From Paragonimus skrjabini miyazakii (lineage: Eukaryota > Platyhelminthes > Trematoda > Plagiorchiida > Troglotrematidae), in the NCBI GenBank assembly GCA_014338405.1, contig JTDE01001545.1, forward strand, positions 9,083 to 73,082: DNA of 64,000 nt, given 5' to 3'. Both the position numbers and the translations under genes were made by a program. The notes under the pieces were generated by a model. The model worked only from the letters and a program-made list of their open reading frames with translations, ran no database searches and was not told the DNA's origin. Shown here one piece after another: positions 50,346 to 62,381 of this stretch (positions are counted from its first letter, which is position 1; each line of letters opens with the position of its first letter).

Positions 50346-50683
50346 AGAAAACAAGTATTGTTCGCTACTTTGTCGCTCTCATGATTTCAATGGATATTTT
50401 CGAACGAAATGTAGTATTTCCTGTTCTTAGGAAACGTCTAGAAAAATTTACCTTCCCTTTGGTCAATTTTTTATGGCTGAAAAATGAACTCTACCTAAAT
50501 AAGACTGTAAGCTTTTGATAGGTTTATTGCAAATGCAGTGCGCTTTATCGGGAGTTTGTTGGAGACAATCTTATTTGGGTTTACACAAGCCGTTCAGAGC
50601 AGGGCTTTTGTGTTTGTTTGCAATTACCCGTTCGGCGTGAAGCATTTTTGTCTGGAAGAAGTGGTCATTGGTTTTGGTTGCAG

Positions 50684-50830
50684 ATCATGCGTGCAATTAC
50701 CAAAATAGTTTTCAAAGATCCCATATACAATCTAACGGACTTGGTTTACTATTTGTGGGAAACTTTTCCATTTACAGCTCAAGACATCGTGCACGAAGTT
50801 CGTCAATTGGTTGAGGATAAAGAAAACTGG
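50684..50830 (+). CDS. Candidate exon, amphipathic helices, gene unknown
   Basis: A 147-base exon lies between a strong acceptor (ggttttggttgcag) and donor TGG/GTGAGT, phase 0 at both ends, 49 codons. The peptide contains IVFKDPIYNLTDLVYYLWET and FTAQDIVHEVRQLVEDKENW and looks like part of a folded helical protein, unlike the disordered chain upstream. I do not recognise the family. It may be a late exon of the same gene or the start of another + strand gene. The strong splice sites and clean codon content argue for a real exon. Confidence 0.5.
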
Positions 50831-51984
50831 GTGAGTGATCCTCTTCGTAACTTTCTATGGGTTTGGTCCTGTGTGATGTCTAATTCATTTTTTTGAGATC
50901 TAATAAATGATCACCCGAATTGGAAGCTGAAATCTTCTCAATAATCTCTCAAGCGTTACGTTTCCACTTAGTTACTTTCATTAACCACTCATTAATTTCT
51001 CATCAAAATTGATTCTATCCATGAACAAAGATGTATTACACTTTTAATGGAGCAAATTAAATCGCTAGCTGCTTGTGAATTTGATACTTTCCACTTTTCC
51101 GAGCGGATATGACGTTTTGTTCGTTTTTCAGGTGAGCACGTAAGTCGTTCTAGATGGCGTGTCTTACTTACATGTGTGTATGTGTCAATTATGTCGCCGG
51201 CATCACAGCTACCGCAGCACTCGAATCATTTCCCTACAAAACTATTCTCCCGAAGGTTTAAGGGGAACCGTCACGTCACGTTTAGCCACATTCTGACGAC
51301 TGGTTGAAATAATTTTGTTTCTCTACGAATCCTCACGTCAGCAATCCAGGAGAGGATTCAGCATCTATGGATTGAACAACTGTGATTCAACCTCCCTACA
51401 GCTTTGTCATGTTTATAACGTCCGGTTTGGGACCTGCTACTTAGTTTGAGAGACTTCCAGTCTGGTGCTGACAAACTGGTTGCAACAAATCACTGCGCCG
51501 ATCTGTAAACATATGTGTATTTTTATATTTGATTTTGTCCAACGCGTTCAGCTTTTACTGTTCGCTTTCTTTTCTTCGCCTTAAGTGAGTGATACGCTAA
51601 TGTTTACGTACATGAAGCTGAGGATCTATAACGTAAACAAGTTTGGAAACAACTGACTTGCCAGCTTAATGTAGCTTGTTTGATGGACATGATCCACTTT
51701 GCTACTAGTCTATATCTACGATTTTCATGATGGTCCGAGTGAAAACCCTTGTTCCCGTCTCCAGTTAGTTAATCAATGTTGGACAAAGGAATGAACAAGC
51801 ACAAGTACTACTGCTCATCTGTCACAAATCAAACCTGAAGAATATAAGGTTGTCGTCCTTCGCCGGCTGAACTTTTTCAGTCGTTCACCCTCAGTAAATG
51901 GTCAAAAATCGCATGAACAGCCGTCAGAAGCACAGTGTAACAAATATGCTCGTTTTGAGTTATCCTTCACCGGGCGAAATATGT

Positions 51985-52310
51985 AACGTTTTTGTGGAAC
52001 CGCAAGGGTTTGAACAAGGTGTTTCTGTGCTCATAAAGGAAATTATTCAATCGAATTTCGATGCCCCCAGCCGTAACCAGCATTCGACCTCTCACAGCGT
52101 TTGATTAAGTGCTGTTGATTTAGTAAATCGGATTAAAGGAAGTGGCTAGTTTGATGGCATCAGAATCAACAATTAACGCCACAACCACACTAGCAATTGT
52201 TTTGATAATTTCATTATTGATCCAGACTGAATGACGTTCACGGGTGCTTTCAGATATGCGTCTGGTTATACGGCCCATATAATTAATGTAGTGAGAATGA
52301 ACGGTCACAC
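51985..52310 (-). mobile_element. Penelope-like fragment, GIY-YIG end (decayed)
   Basis: On the - strand the frame from 52308 reads YINYMGRITRRISESTRERH, the GIY-YIG signature region with an N inserted at the YIG motif. It then reads WINNEIIKTIASVVVALIVD and FNPIY, followed by a stop. After frameshifts come RGRMLVTAGGIEIRL and AQKHLVQTLAVP, which are the later conserved blocks. The element is broken by stops and shifts, and no reverse-transcriptase part is visible upstream. Confidence 0.7.
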
Positions 52311-53239
52311 TGTATTACTCGTGGCTAGTCAGGCGGATGCACGCATTTACGTAGAGAACAGACCGGTGGAGAATACGAGATAAAACGATGAGTTGCGGCA
52401 GTGTCTTTCATACATAAACTTGGCATTGGAAGCTATGACATTCCAAGATTATTGTTGTTTGCAAATTAGTGTTCGTATTTGAGATAGTGTTCAATCATAT
52501 GCTGCAAGTGTCTGCTATCTGAAAGAACCATCTTTGTACCACAAAATTATTTGGTTCGCAAGGCTTGTTAGACGGGAGCAAATGAATGAGTATACGTAGA
52601 AAAAACCCAGAAAAAACAACAGCTAACAGTGAACACAACGCTGGAGTAGAGTCAAAACAATTGTGTATTACGGTGGCATAGAAGGTTTTGCTGATAGGGC
52701 TACTGTGTCATCTAAAGAATGTTTCAGCAAGTTTTTCGCCTATGAATGCTGATTCCTTGTACCTTATCCCTTTTCTCATTACGTTACTTAGACCTGTCTG
52801 CAAATCGCTCCTTGTAGGTACTTTTAAGACTAGTATGCGTAGAATAGGCTACAGATGGAACATTACATGATGTATAAATATTCTCGCGGCTTGATCATTC
52901 AAACAGTTTATGAGATTTCTTCTTTGTGTCGTTGGGACAAACCTTCTGAAATGGTGGCTGTGGCTATTTTAGACGTCCTTCCTATGGATTTTGCATTGAA
53001 CTGACCCATTAGCACGGCATTCAGATATTCCGTTTAGAGCATGCACAATGGACCTTCAGTTATATAGGATAAACAAGATTCCGGTTTTAGCGATTGTATA
53101 TCATTCTAAGATATACCCGCATATGTTTAACATGTGACAACCACATGCAATGGCAGTGTGAGAATATGTGAAGTGAAATAGTGTGCAAGATAAAAAAGAC
53201 AAAATGGTGTGGACAGAGGATATATATATGTACAAAACA

Positions 53240-54240
53240 ATGCACACGTTGTTCCGCAACATCAGCGTCTCTAACTTCTATTCTACGCCACATCAGACAG
53301 CGTGTTCAGTGTCCTTTGGACCCCTGCCAAGAAGCCGAGAGCGCCCTACTAAATCAAGCTTCAGAGTTCGGCTCTGTCAACTGAATCGAGGGCCCCTCTG
53401 ATGTCCAAGAACATAGCTGTTGGCTTTCTATATGTATGGTGGATTTCGAGCAACTGGGGGAGTGAGAAAATGTGGTCAACACAGCTAAGGCTGGGACGAA
53501 ACCCAGATTGCTTCTCACGGATGTTACTCGCGCGTTTCGCCTAGTATACAAAACAATTTAGACGCAATAAGAATCAGGTTAATCCCCCGGTGACCTGTAC
53601 ACAAAGTGCGTGGGCTCATTGTGAAAGTGGAGGACGATGTTAGCCAAATCCCGGTCATTTGGAACAATCCCCCTTATCCAGAGTTTCTGGAGCAAAGCCG
53701 TTAGCTGTTTAACTAAGGCTGGACCTTCATCTACAAAAAGGACAGCGGGGAGTTCGTCTGGATCGGGTGAATTGTGACGTTTGGGGAACCTGACCTCAAT
53801 TAAGATTTTTGTTTCCAAGGGCGGAGAAACGTCAAAAGACCAAGGAACACAGGCAGAACTCGCAAGCATAGTCAGTGACGCGAATGCCCAAATGAAATCC
53901 TGTTGGAAATGTTCGGTCCATCGTCCTAAACGTCGTTGTAGGTTATGAATAGGCCCACCATTAACTTCGCAGATTGTCTCGCTAACACTTGGCTTCCTGG
54001 TGCTAGTTGTTCGGATGAGACGTGAAAACCCCTGGGAATTCCCGGTAGCAGCGGCACGCTCCACCTAAATAGTACGTTGTGTTCACCAAGCCTTGCGATC
54101 CTCTAGTTTTTGCTTCCGGATTTTTAAGCAAGTAGCCTTGCTGGCCGAGTCGCATTCACTGGTGGATGGCTATCCCAGAGAGCGTGAGAAGTTTCAGGGA
54201 TTGCTTAGAGACTCAGCGACTGACGGCTGAAAAACTGGCA
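53240..54240 (-). pseudogene. LINE (non-LTR retrotransposon) reverse-transcriptase relic
   Basis: On the - strand a 161-codon frame (54064 to 53579) contains the region between endonuclease and reverse transcriptase. It includes NLQRRLGRWTEHFQQDF, a KRHNSPDPDELPAVLF block (normally KNxKAPGPDGLP) and KLWIRGIVPNDRDLANIVLH (normally P.DW..A.IVP). In shifted frames downstream come REKQSGFRPSLSCVDHIFSL and YRKPTAMFLDIRGALDSVDR. These are reverse-transcriptase motifs 2-3, with the motif A aspartate kept, and a stop follows. Three or more frameshifts and stops make it a dead fragment. The motifs fit an RTE- or CR1-like LINE; the clade is not resolved. Confidence 0.82.
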
Positions 54241-55856
54241 GTACCGCACTTATACATTGTATGTCGTATATGGGCCATAATTGCTTTAATGCCTTTTAGT
54301 GGGTGAGTTTATATGCTAAGGATCGGCACGCTGTGATAAAACTAAAGCGCCTGTGACTCTTCTAGTGCAGATATGCCATTTTGTGTTTGATGTCGAAGGG
54401 ACCTTACTCTAAAATGCAGGGCAAACTCGGCACATACCACTGCATGAGGGGGAACCATACAGAGGTTCCTGATTGAATTACAATCTTGGAAACGGCCACA
54501 TCACCGAAAGCCTATGGCCACTTGACCATTGTGTCCAAGATTGACACGATGATAGAGATCGCATGGTGATGGACATATGGTTGAGCCCATTCTTTTTGGG
54601 TGCGTTTCTGTTGACTTTCCTTGTCTGTACAATGCACATGAACGCACAGCGCCTTCGTTAGTGTTCGACAAGGAAAACATACAAACGGAAACATATTAGC
54701 TCAACGAATAGATCAAACTAAGGGTTGACACCACTGATTGCGGTAGAAAACGAATCGATCTGTTTGGCTAGCTGGCGAGTGCATAAACCACCGGAGCACT
54801 ATCAACTAAGGGACCACATGCAATAAGCTGTGGTAGAGCGGCTTTCGACTCTGTCATTTGATAAATGAGCGCGGCTTCATTTAATGGTCAGTTAGCTATC
54901 ATTATAACTGAGAAGATTGAAGGATTAGACGTTGTTATTGTTTTTTTAGCCCTCATCTATTAGTTACCTAGTGATGCCACTACACTAAGCCTACACTTTG
55001 TTGTACGATGTTTAAAAATAGCTCTGCTTTTGTCCCAGACGTAGTAAAATGTGGTCATGATTAGGCCGCTTGTTGTCTCGGCCTAGCAATGGGTAGCCGC
55101 ATCAAATAGGTACTCAGTATGTGATCTAGTCTCAGCGCAGTCAGGTTTATTGTGCGCAACTTGGGTTCTACTCTGATCGAAAATTATACTTCCACCGGTG
55201 CTTGAAGTGGCCGGTTTGATGGAACCATTTGATGCACATGTATCAATATTGGGTGAATTACTTCATATGAATAATACCGTTTGGACAGAGATGATTTTAA
55301 CCAAGGGGTTTGCCATTTTTACTATCAACGTGTTGCCTTCCCTAAAAGTAACACCAGCATTTCATCATGATGTGATTGGCTTCCGTTCAGGCAGCGCATT
55401 ACTAATGAACAGTGTGCCAATTTCAAATTGAAAAGGCACAGCGTGACCTAATCTGGGCCTCCTTTGGGTTTGAAACAAAATTGGACAATTGTTCTGTTTC
55501 AACGCTGTGTTTTAGCACTACGTCTTATAATGAACGATTTTAATTTTAGTTTATAATCTGTACAACACCTCCAAATGAGTAAACAACGACAGATCGGTAT
55601 ATTAACATTCTGAAGAACAGCTTGCTCCCTCTTTAAGTGATGATTGTACGGTCGACGTCTTGCCCAGTAAGTTAGATAAAGGTTCATACACGAGCAGTAT
55701 GCATCGGTGTGGTCCTCTAAATAATGGAATAAGAATGGAAATCACCTGACTCGTCTGTTAAGATAGTGATGTCAAACCAACTTCAGGTTTACGCGCCCTC
55801 AGTGACAGCAAAGTTCAAAGCAAATATTCTTTAGGACATTATTACGTACACTATGC

Positions 55857-55927
55857 GGAGCTGGTCATTGGAGCAGTGCCCAAGGCGAATTAGGTGCATA
55901 GAACAAGGTTCAACTCCTATCAGCTTC
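55857..55927 (+). mobile_element. tRNA-like relic, possibly a SINE head
   Basis: The segment starts GGAGCTGG, has a B-box-like ggttcaactcc near its end and closes with cagcttc, whose complement pairs with 6 of 7 of the first bases. The D and anticodon arms do not fold properly, so it is not an intact tRNA gene. Confidence 0.28.
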
Positions 55928-56459
55928 AATTTACATTGACTAAAGTAAGTGTGGTTTTTCGTTGAAGTCATCTGCAATCTTTATTCGATAAACTTGAAGA
56001 AGATTTTATCTTTTCTAGTGAGTGTGAGCAAGTGATCATTTTGCATTTTACCCATAATTGCTCTTTTTAGCTTGTGGGCATCCTAATTAACCCGCAGCCG
56101 TTGTTTTCGGTCAATTGTCATTAAGCCTAATCAGTAGGTAAATATTTGGTCACCGACCTTCGACATTCTGACTCTCACAGCTTAGGCACTTGAACTACTC
56201 TAGCGTATACTCAACCGTTGCTAGCACTGTAAAAAATTGACAGGCTTATTGAGAGCGAGGTCATATTAAAGCTTGAGTGTAGCCACTTCTCATATAGACG
56301 TACATTGCATCGTGTCTAACGTATGCTTTTCAGTCATTCTTCACATGATGCCCACGATTCTTGTGTCCCGAGTCTGTGTGAGTCACTTTTGATCAACAGT
56401 GATGTGAGACGATTACAAAAAGCTGATCATAAAATATCTACGCTAAGATCTGAATAAAA

Positions 56460-56620
56460 AATTCACATAAAAAAGGCTGACTGAGAAGTCCTTCTAAATG
56501 GTTAGGCTACGATTAAATATGACTGATAGTTTGCTTGAAATTAACCAAATCCCCGACTATCCATCAGTCATCATGAAATCTGGAAATCTGGCGGTTTCGG
56601 TCTTCTTTCTCGGACCACTC
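56460..56620 (+). mobile_element. SINE-like repeat, copy 6 (body only)
   Basis: The segment aaaaaaggctgactgagaagtcc, then gcttgaaattaaccaaatccccgactatccatcagtcatcatgaaatctgg, matches the body blocks of copies 1 and 4. No tRNA-like head is visible, so it is probably truncated at its 5' end. Confidence 0.58.
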
Positions 56621-59600
56621 TAATATCAATGAGGAGAACGCAAGGACAACGGCTCAAGTAAATATATGTCGAACAAGACAGAATCTTCGCACGGTTAGCT
56701 GTTCAGTTTAAACCGATTCGCTGCGGAAAATGTGATTAACTGTGAGCTATATTCAATATAGTTTGAATAATGTTATGAACCGACTTCTAAGCTGATTTAT
56801 GAACTCAATATCGAAATGCATCGAATGCTTAGTCATTTGGCTTATAAATAATTGAAAATGATTAATTTATCACTGAAGAAAGATTTTTGTGCATTATCCA
56901 TCCACCCACTAGCTCCGCTGTCAAACGAATCAGGAAGTGTCTGAAAAATCGGTCAGAACTGGAAACTCTGCCACGCATTATTCACTACAATGTCTTTAAT
57001 CCAGTCCCTATTAGAATGTTTTCGAATGCATCTGCTCTGGTTATAAACTATTTTTGCAAATGTTTTTTTCACTTTCCTAACGTTTTGCTACTATTTATCA
57101 GTAAATTGATGCGCCAAATAAATCACAATGTTTATACTTTTTAATCGCTGACTTTTTAACCCCCCCCACGGAATAATTCACTAGTGTTTTGTTGATCGCG
57201 TAAACTGTACGCTTCCGGTGTTTCTTGGATAGCATTTACACCCCACACTTTCGAAGATTTATGTCAGTGGTGGGGATTTAAATTTGGACAATTTACTCAC
57301 TCAACAAAACGGTGAACCTGCCTACTGACGATAACAATCACGTTTGGGTTTGTAACAGAAAGTGTGCTTTGCTACTAAGACATAATAATTTCATAAGCTA
57401 ACTTTGAAAAAAATATATTTCAATTAGGTGGACTACTCATGAAAGTAGTTAGTCAAACGAGAAATCACTTTGTTCTGGCCTCAGGTTACAGACTGGAGAT
57501 CCGGTCATTAGTTTTTCACTATAACCTTAGGGGAACTCAGAAGCACTGGAGTTTAAGAAATCCGAAATTACCCACTGCTCCCTGTACTTTTATTGTGGCA
57601 AGCTTACAATGTCCAGATGATCCGCCGATCTCAGCAGTATGCAAAAACGATGGCAACTGAAGGTTTAAGCATAATAATTCAACTAGGCAGGACGTGGATT
57701 AATAGTACAATGTTTAGCACACTAATCCCATACTCATGTGAAACCAAAGTTTAACTGTCCGTGGGGAGGGGGAACGCATTGTTTTTTAACTGCTGCCTAA
57801 TTAACTCCAGTATCCACGCTGGAATCAACCAAAGTTTGTTATAGTTTGTCCGTTCTTTTTCGCAAAGTATTCAATGACTTTTCCGAGAAATTTGCTTTTT
57901 TGCATAATGAGCTGTAGTGGATTTTTTGATGTATTCGCTCACACCAATGAAATGACTGAAAATGAATTGTAATTAGTGTAGTTTTTGATATAGACCGTGA
58001 AATCAAGTTCGTACGAAGATGAGAGATCACGTATCTACAAAAACTCTAGCAATCACTCGAAATGATGTTTCACTCTATGCAGATGATTATATTATGGGAA
58101 TTTAGCTTTATCGTCAATAAACGGCAATAATGAAAGGGGTCAGCTGACAATGGTTCTTGATTCAGAAATGATACGAAAAGGACAGGGTTATAATGTATCA
58201 CTCACTGTAATTTCACGTGTGAATCAGCTGAATATTCACTCACTCAGGGTGAATGAAACAAGTTGTCCTTTTCACTATTATATGCCAATTAGTACCGATT
58301 ACTTACTTGACGTTTGCTGGGTATCACTCATCTAGCTTGTCATTATTTCGCTCCACAGCACGTGGCTCTGTCGAACTGATTGTCAAAACTAAATTTTATT
58401 CCTTACGTATGATGTGGAAAGTGGACTGGTGGGTCATGAAATCTCTGAACAGAGTAAGTTGGAGGGGTTGGGTTATCACGCCTCAACGGTTGACATTTGT
58501 TAACCATGATATCTACCTTCTCGTGTTGTAGGATGCTGGTGATTCTGTCCACGCTTGAGCCACTGTCTGATCGGCTGAAAGGTGTAAGTCATTCTTCTTT
58601 GATCACATACTCAACAGTGTGAGTTGCTCAAACTGTCCGTCTAGGATGGCTGGATACTTTGAACTGACAATATTCTGTCAGACTGAGAGGGGCATGCACG
58701 GGAGTTTAAGTCGTCTTACAACGAAAGCACTGCTGTTTCAGGGTAAATTCACATTGAAGTAGTTGTACAACTACACAGGGTACCTGGGATATGGGGTCCA
58801 GGCAATCTGATTGGTTATTGATTCAATGGGTTTTGTAGAAAACAACCATTCGCGCAGTGGGTGATTTTAGGCAAAAAGCACTGAAACTAATAGTAACGTA
58901 AGGCGGATGTCAGTAAGTGAAAATACAGCGAATTGTGATAAAGTGCGCAAAATGATGCCGACTGGCCATGACAGCTTATTTATCATACGCATTTCCGCAT
59001 GTCTGTTTTATCTGTTCTGATTTGGCACACGTATAACTACCATGGAAAGTGTCAAAATTCTTGAGTTTAACGTCTACAAAGCACAACTTTATCGCTTCAC
59101 CTTAGAACAAAAGTACATTCAAGCATGGACTTAGCGGAAATTCTTACATGAGGTGCGCACTGAGTCACTTAAAGCGAGTAGAAGCTCAGAACGTCCAAAT
59201 AAATCGAACTTTTTGTAGGACCAATTGGAAATGTAATCTACCCATTCGGTTCACTCGAGAGAGTTACCGTCAATATTTTGTACCACTAATTCGGAGAAGA
59301 TGGGTGAAATATGACTCGGGACAAAAAGTATCCGCTTGCAAAACCCGCCACAGAAACAGGGAAATGAAGGTTTGATTTCAATTTACTAAGTGTTTGTTAA
59401 CTCAGGGTCTATGGTTTTATTCAAAATCCTTTTTATACACGGTTGGAAGTATGCTACTAGGGGGCCACGAACCATTAACAAAAAACCGATCGGCTTCAAG
59501 CCTCTATCCAAAAATGTTATACTGGCGCTACAACTTATCATCACTCCTTCCAAAAAATTGTTTTTCTAAATTAAACATATTGAGTCCATTCAGTTACAAA

Positions 59601-62292
59601 GTTCAAATACATTGGGCATTACTGAATGTTTCTTGGTTGCCGAACGAAAACTAAAGTATGACGAAAATGACAGAGGTATTATTATGTAGGATGCTGCATC
59701 ATGTCACATTGCAATTATGTACACGCCCTAAGTGATGCAGTTACTGTATGCCTCAAAATAACCCTTGCGTCTGTTTGTGGAGGTCGAGGTTTAGCCAACT
59801 GTCAATAAATTGTTCGGACTGGAATGTTGTCACAAATGGCTCCATCATTTAGAACAAAAATTGACGCACAAGCCGGAATCCGTGTTCACACCCAGCGACC
59901 ATTGATTCTTGTACGGACGCTCTTTCATAACGTGTATGCCTCGAAGCGATTAGAGGGCAACACTATCTTTACGTTTTGATTTCTTTCAGTGGCCCCGTAC
60001 ATAAAACTCATATGTGTGCGCGGCAGCGACATGACACTGCCTTTCAGAAATTTGTCTACACAAAAGTTTGTTTTTGTTACACCATAAGGTTTGTTATGGT
60101 TTGTGTCAGTGTCCTGCGACTACAGAGAGCCCAACATTACCCTATAGTTAATCTTACCTCAGTTAACGTTAAGGCCTTCCGGTTGCAATCACGTAGTAAC
60201 ACATTAGATGAACTACTGGGGGCAACCAGGCACCCCAGTTTGCGATCGGACATTCTAAGTTGCTGTTCAAGCGTCGAGTTGTTGGCGTACGCGGTTTGCT
60301 TATTCTAAGTAATCGTCTAGATGAGTCATCGATCGAATGTATAAATAAAAATATAGGTTTAAAGTAGAAGGGGCCACGGGGAGTTGAAAAAACAGCAGAG
60401 TCAACCATATATTGAACGTTGTTTTCTTGGATAGTAACCAATATATGTTTCTTGTAATATAATTCATTATATCGTGGTAATGCACTGCGTAGTGCTCAAG
60501 TTCCTGTGTTCTTGTAGACTGCTGTGAACGGTTGATCAAAACGATTAGACTCTTGGAGAAAGATTCATTCTTTTCTATGTTGTGCGACCGATGAGTGTTC
60601 TCGAATAAAATATTGGAGTCTTCCAAAAGTCGTTACCTTTCAAGATTGTGCGTGATTGTAAATGGGGCTTATACCTCTTCGATAGCTGGATTTAAAAGCT
60701 TTTCAAGAGTTTGGACAGCGACTGTTTACTTATGTCCCGTCTTGCCCGGCGAACACGTTTGATAGGCTATAAAAGCGTCTTTGTGACGATGTGACTTATG
60801 CAAACATACTTCTTAGGTCAGGTTCAAAGTGATCTAAACATTTTCTCCGTCAACTGCACAGAAGTTAGCAAAACTGTTTGTGTACGCTTGAATTCTTGCC
60901 CATTCAGCATAATGTTCACCCTCTGTTTCGCAGCTTTGACTTCTTCGACAATTCTCTCTACATTTAGCAAGGTTCAACGCCCAACTTGTTTTTTAATCAT
61001 GTTTTACCTAAATACCTGAAAACTTTTAATACATTCGCAAATTTCTTTCCGGTGTCGCTCGTCGCTTTCATTGAGATCTATTCTGTTGCTTATAAAACGT
61101 ATTTACTACCATACATCTGTGTACAACACTTCAACCACTCCCTATCATGCTCGATTGTTGCTAGGATACAGCTAAAACAATCATTGAAGTTTTCTCTGGT
61201 TTCAGTGCTAGTTTTTAATCATTGACTTACTACAGTTTCCGAGAATAACAAATTTTCCTTAGTAATAACGTTGAATTCTATCTTACAATCTCATTCCTTG
61301 CTAAGGGAGTAAACCTCCAGTCTAAGTTAAAAATTGTCTGAATGCAGATGAAAGCCGCGTTCGAACGGGAATCTTGTTTAGACTATAACCACTGACTACT
61401 CATCGGCGGGATTGGGTGATATTCAGCTAACTGATGGATGTGTGGAAATCAACTTTGCTTTGTTCCATTAGACCACAACAACGATTTTTCGTACCGGTCA
61501 GCATGTTGCTTACTGTGAAACAAGTTATCTCAACAGTAAGTCCCAAGCAATGCTGTCGGAGTCTGTGGTCAGTCAACAAAGTGGTTAGCTAGTGATCCAG
61601 CTTTTTTTGTTCCAAGTTGACATAGCTTGGTGAATCCCAGTAAGAATGAACACGGTGGTGGAGCTATCGAACGTTAGTCACTTTTAACCCGACCCTCTAT
61701 GTTCTCCGGTTTCTGTGTGTTGGCACTCAGTAAGTAGAGAATGTGATAATACATCAAACCAACAGCTCTCGTGCAACGAGCGGTGGCTGTCGTTCGTCAG
61801 ACTACCAGTTGCGTAAGCCTCGTCTATTGTTTGGCCGCTTCAAGGTTTATCATTACTAACACTCCGTTAATTTGGATGGATAAAATCCAGTTCAAAGTGC
61901 CAATTTGATGTTACTACCAACCACTCCGCTTCGGTCATGGCTCACGGTAGAGCAGCCTGCTTGCTGGTGTAAATCTCAGATGAGTTTCAAAATAACACGG
62001 GACTATTACCAGATCGTTGACTATGTAGGAAGAATCTTGAACTAACAGTATTTTTACAACACTTGGTCCGTAAAGCTTGTGGAAACTGACAGTCTGAAAT
62101 GCGCTGTGCTTACCTTGATATTAGCAGTGATAGTACTACAAGATTACGGTGTAAAGCACTTTCACGGGGGTTTCACATAGACTGCCTGTTAGTTTCAACC
62201 CGGTGAAATTAGTGGCGAACTAAGTTCGTTCACATGTGAACAGACGTGATTAATTCAATTTATGTCGAACAACGTGCTCATTTGATACTCAC

Positions 62293-62381
62293 ACGAAGAG
62301 AGTGCAGGAGACAGCGGTACAGACAAGAAGCAACCAGATCTTAAAACCCAGCATTTCACTGCATTTTTCGTATATCTCAAT
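62293..62381 (-). CDS. Candidate exon with a transmembrane helix, gene unknown
   Basis: On the - strand an 89-base segment lies between a strong acceptor (cgttatgactgtatttcag) and donor CGT/GTGAGT. It encodes IEIYEKCSEMLGFK followed by the hydrophobic IWLLLVCTAVSCTLFV. It enters in phase 0 and leaves in phase 2. The hydrophobic end could be a membrane segment or a signal anchor. No partner exons were found on the - strand nearby and no family is recognised, so it may be chance. Confidence 0.32.

Larger units (their letters stand above)
41273..50683 (+). other. Long stretch without recognised exons
   Basis: About 9 kb follows the last firm exon of the chain. It holds SINE-like copies 4 and 5, a TA microsatellite (48734-48751), nested inverted repeats (49144-49280) and the Penelope-like pair (49370-50345). 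Several 60-93-codon open frames (for example 46750-47031) have no recognisable product. The next candidate exon is at 50684. Confidence 0.4.
50831..62292. other. Repeat-rich stretch without recognised host genes
   Basis: Contents that can be named are a Penelope-like fragment (51985-52310), a LINE relic (53240-54240), a tRNA-like relic (55857-55927) and SINE-like body copy 6 (56460-56620). Remaining open frames (for example 60300-60626 on the - strand, 108 codons, and 59394-59654 on the +) show no known domain or convincing splice context. I see nothing else supportable. Confidence 0.4.

Noticed and set aside
60300..60626. 108-codon - strand frame
   Set aside because: No domain, no splice sites in phase, and low-complexity ends.
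61925..61985. tRNA-like segment (tcatggctcacggtagagcagcc)
   Set aside because: It resembles an A box, but no matching T arm or acceptor stem follows.
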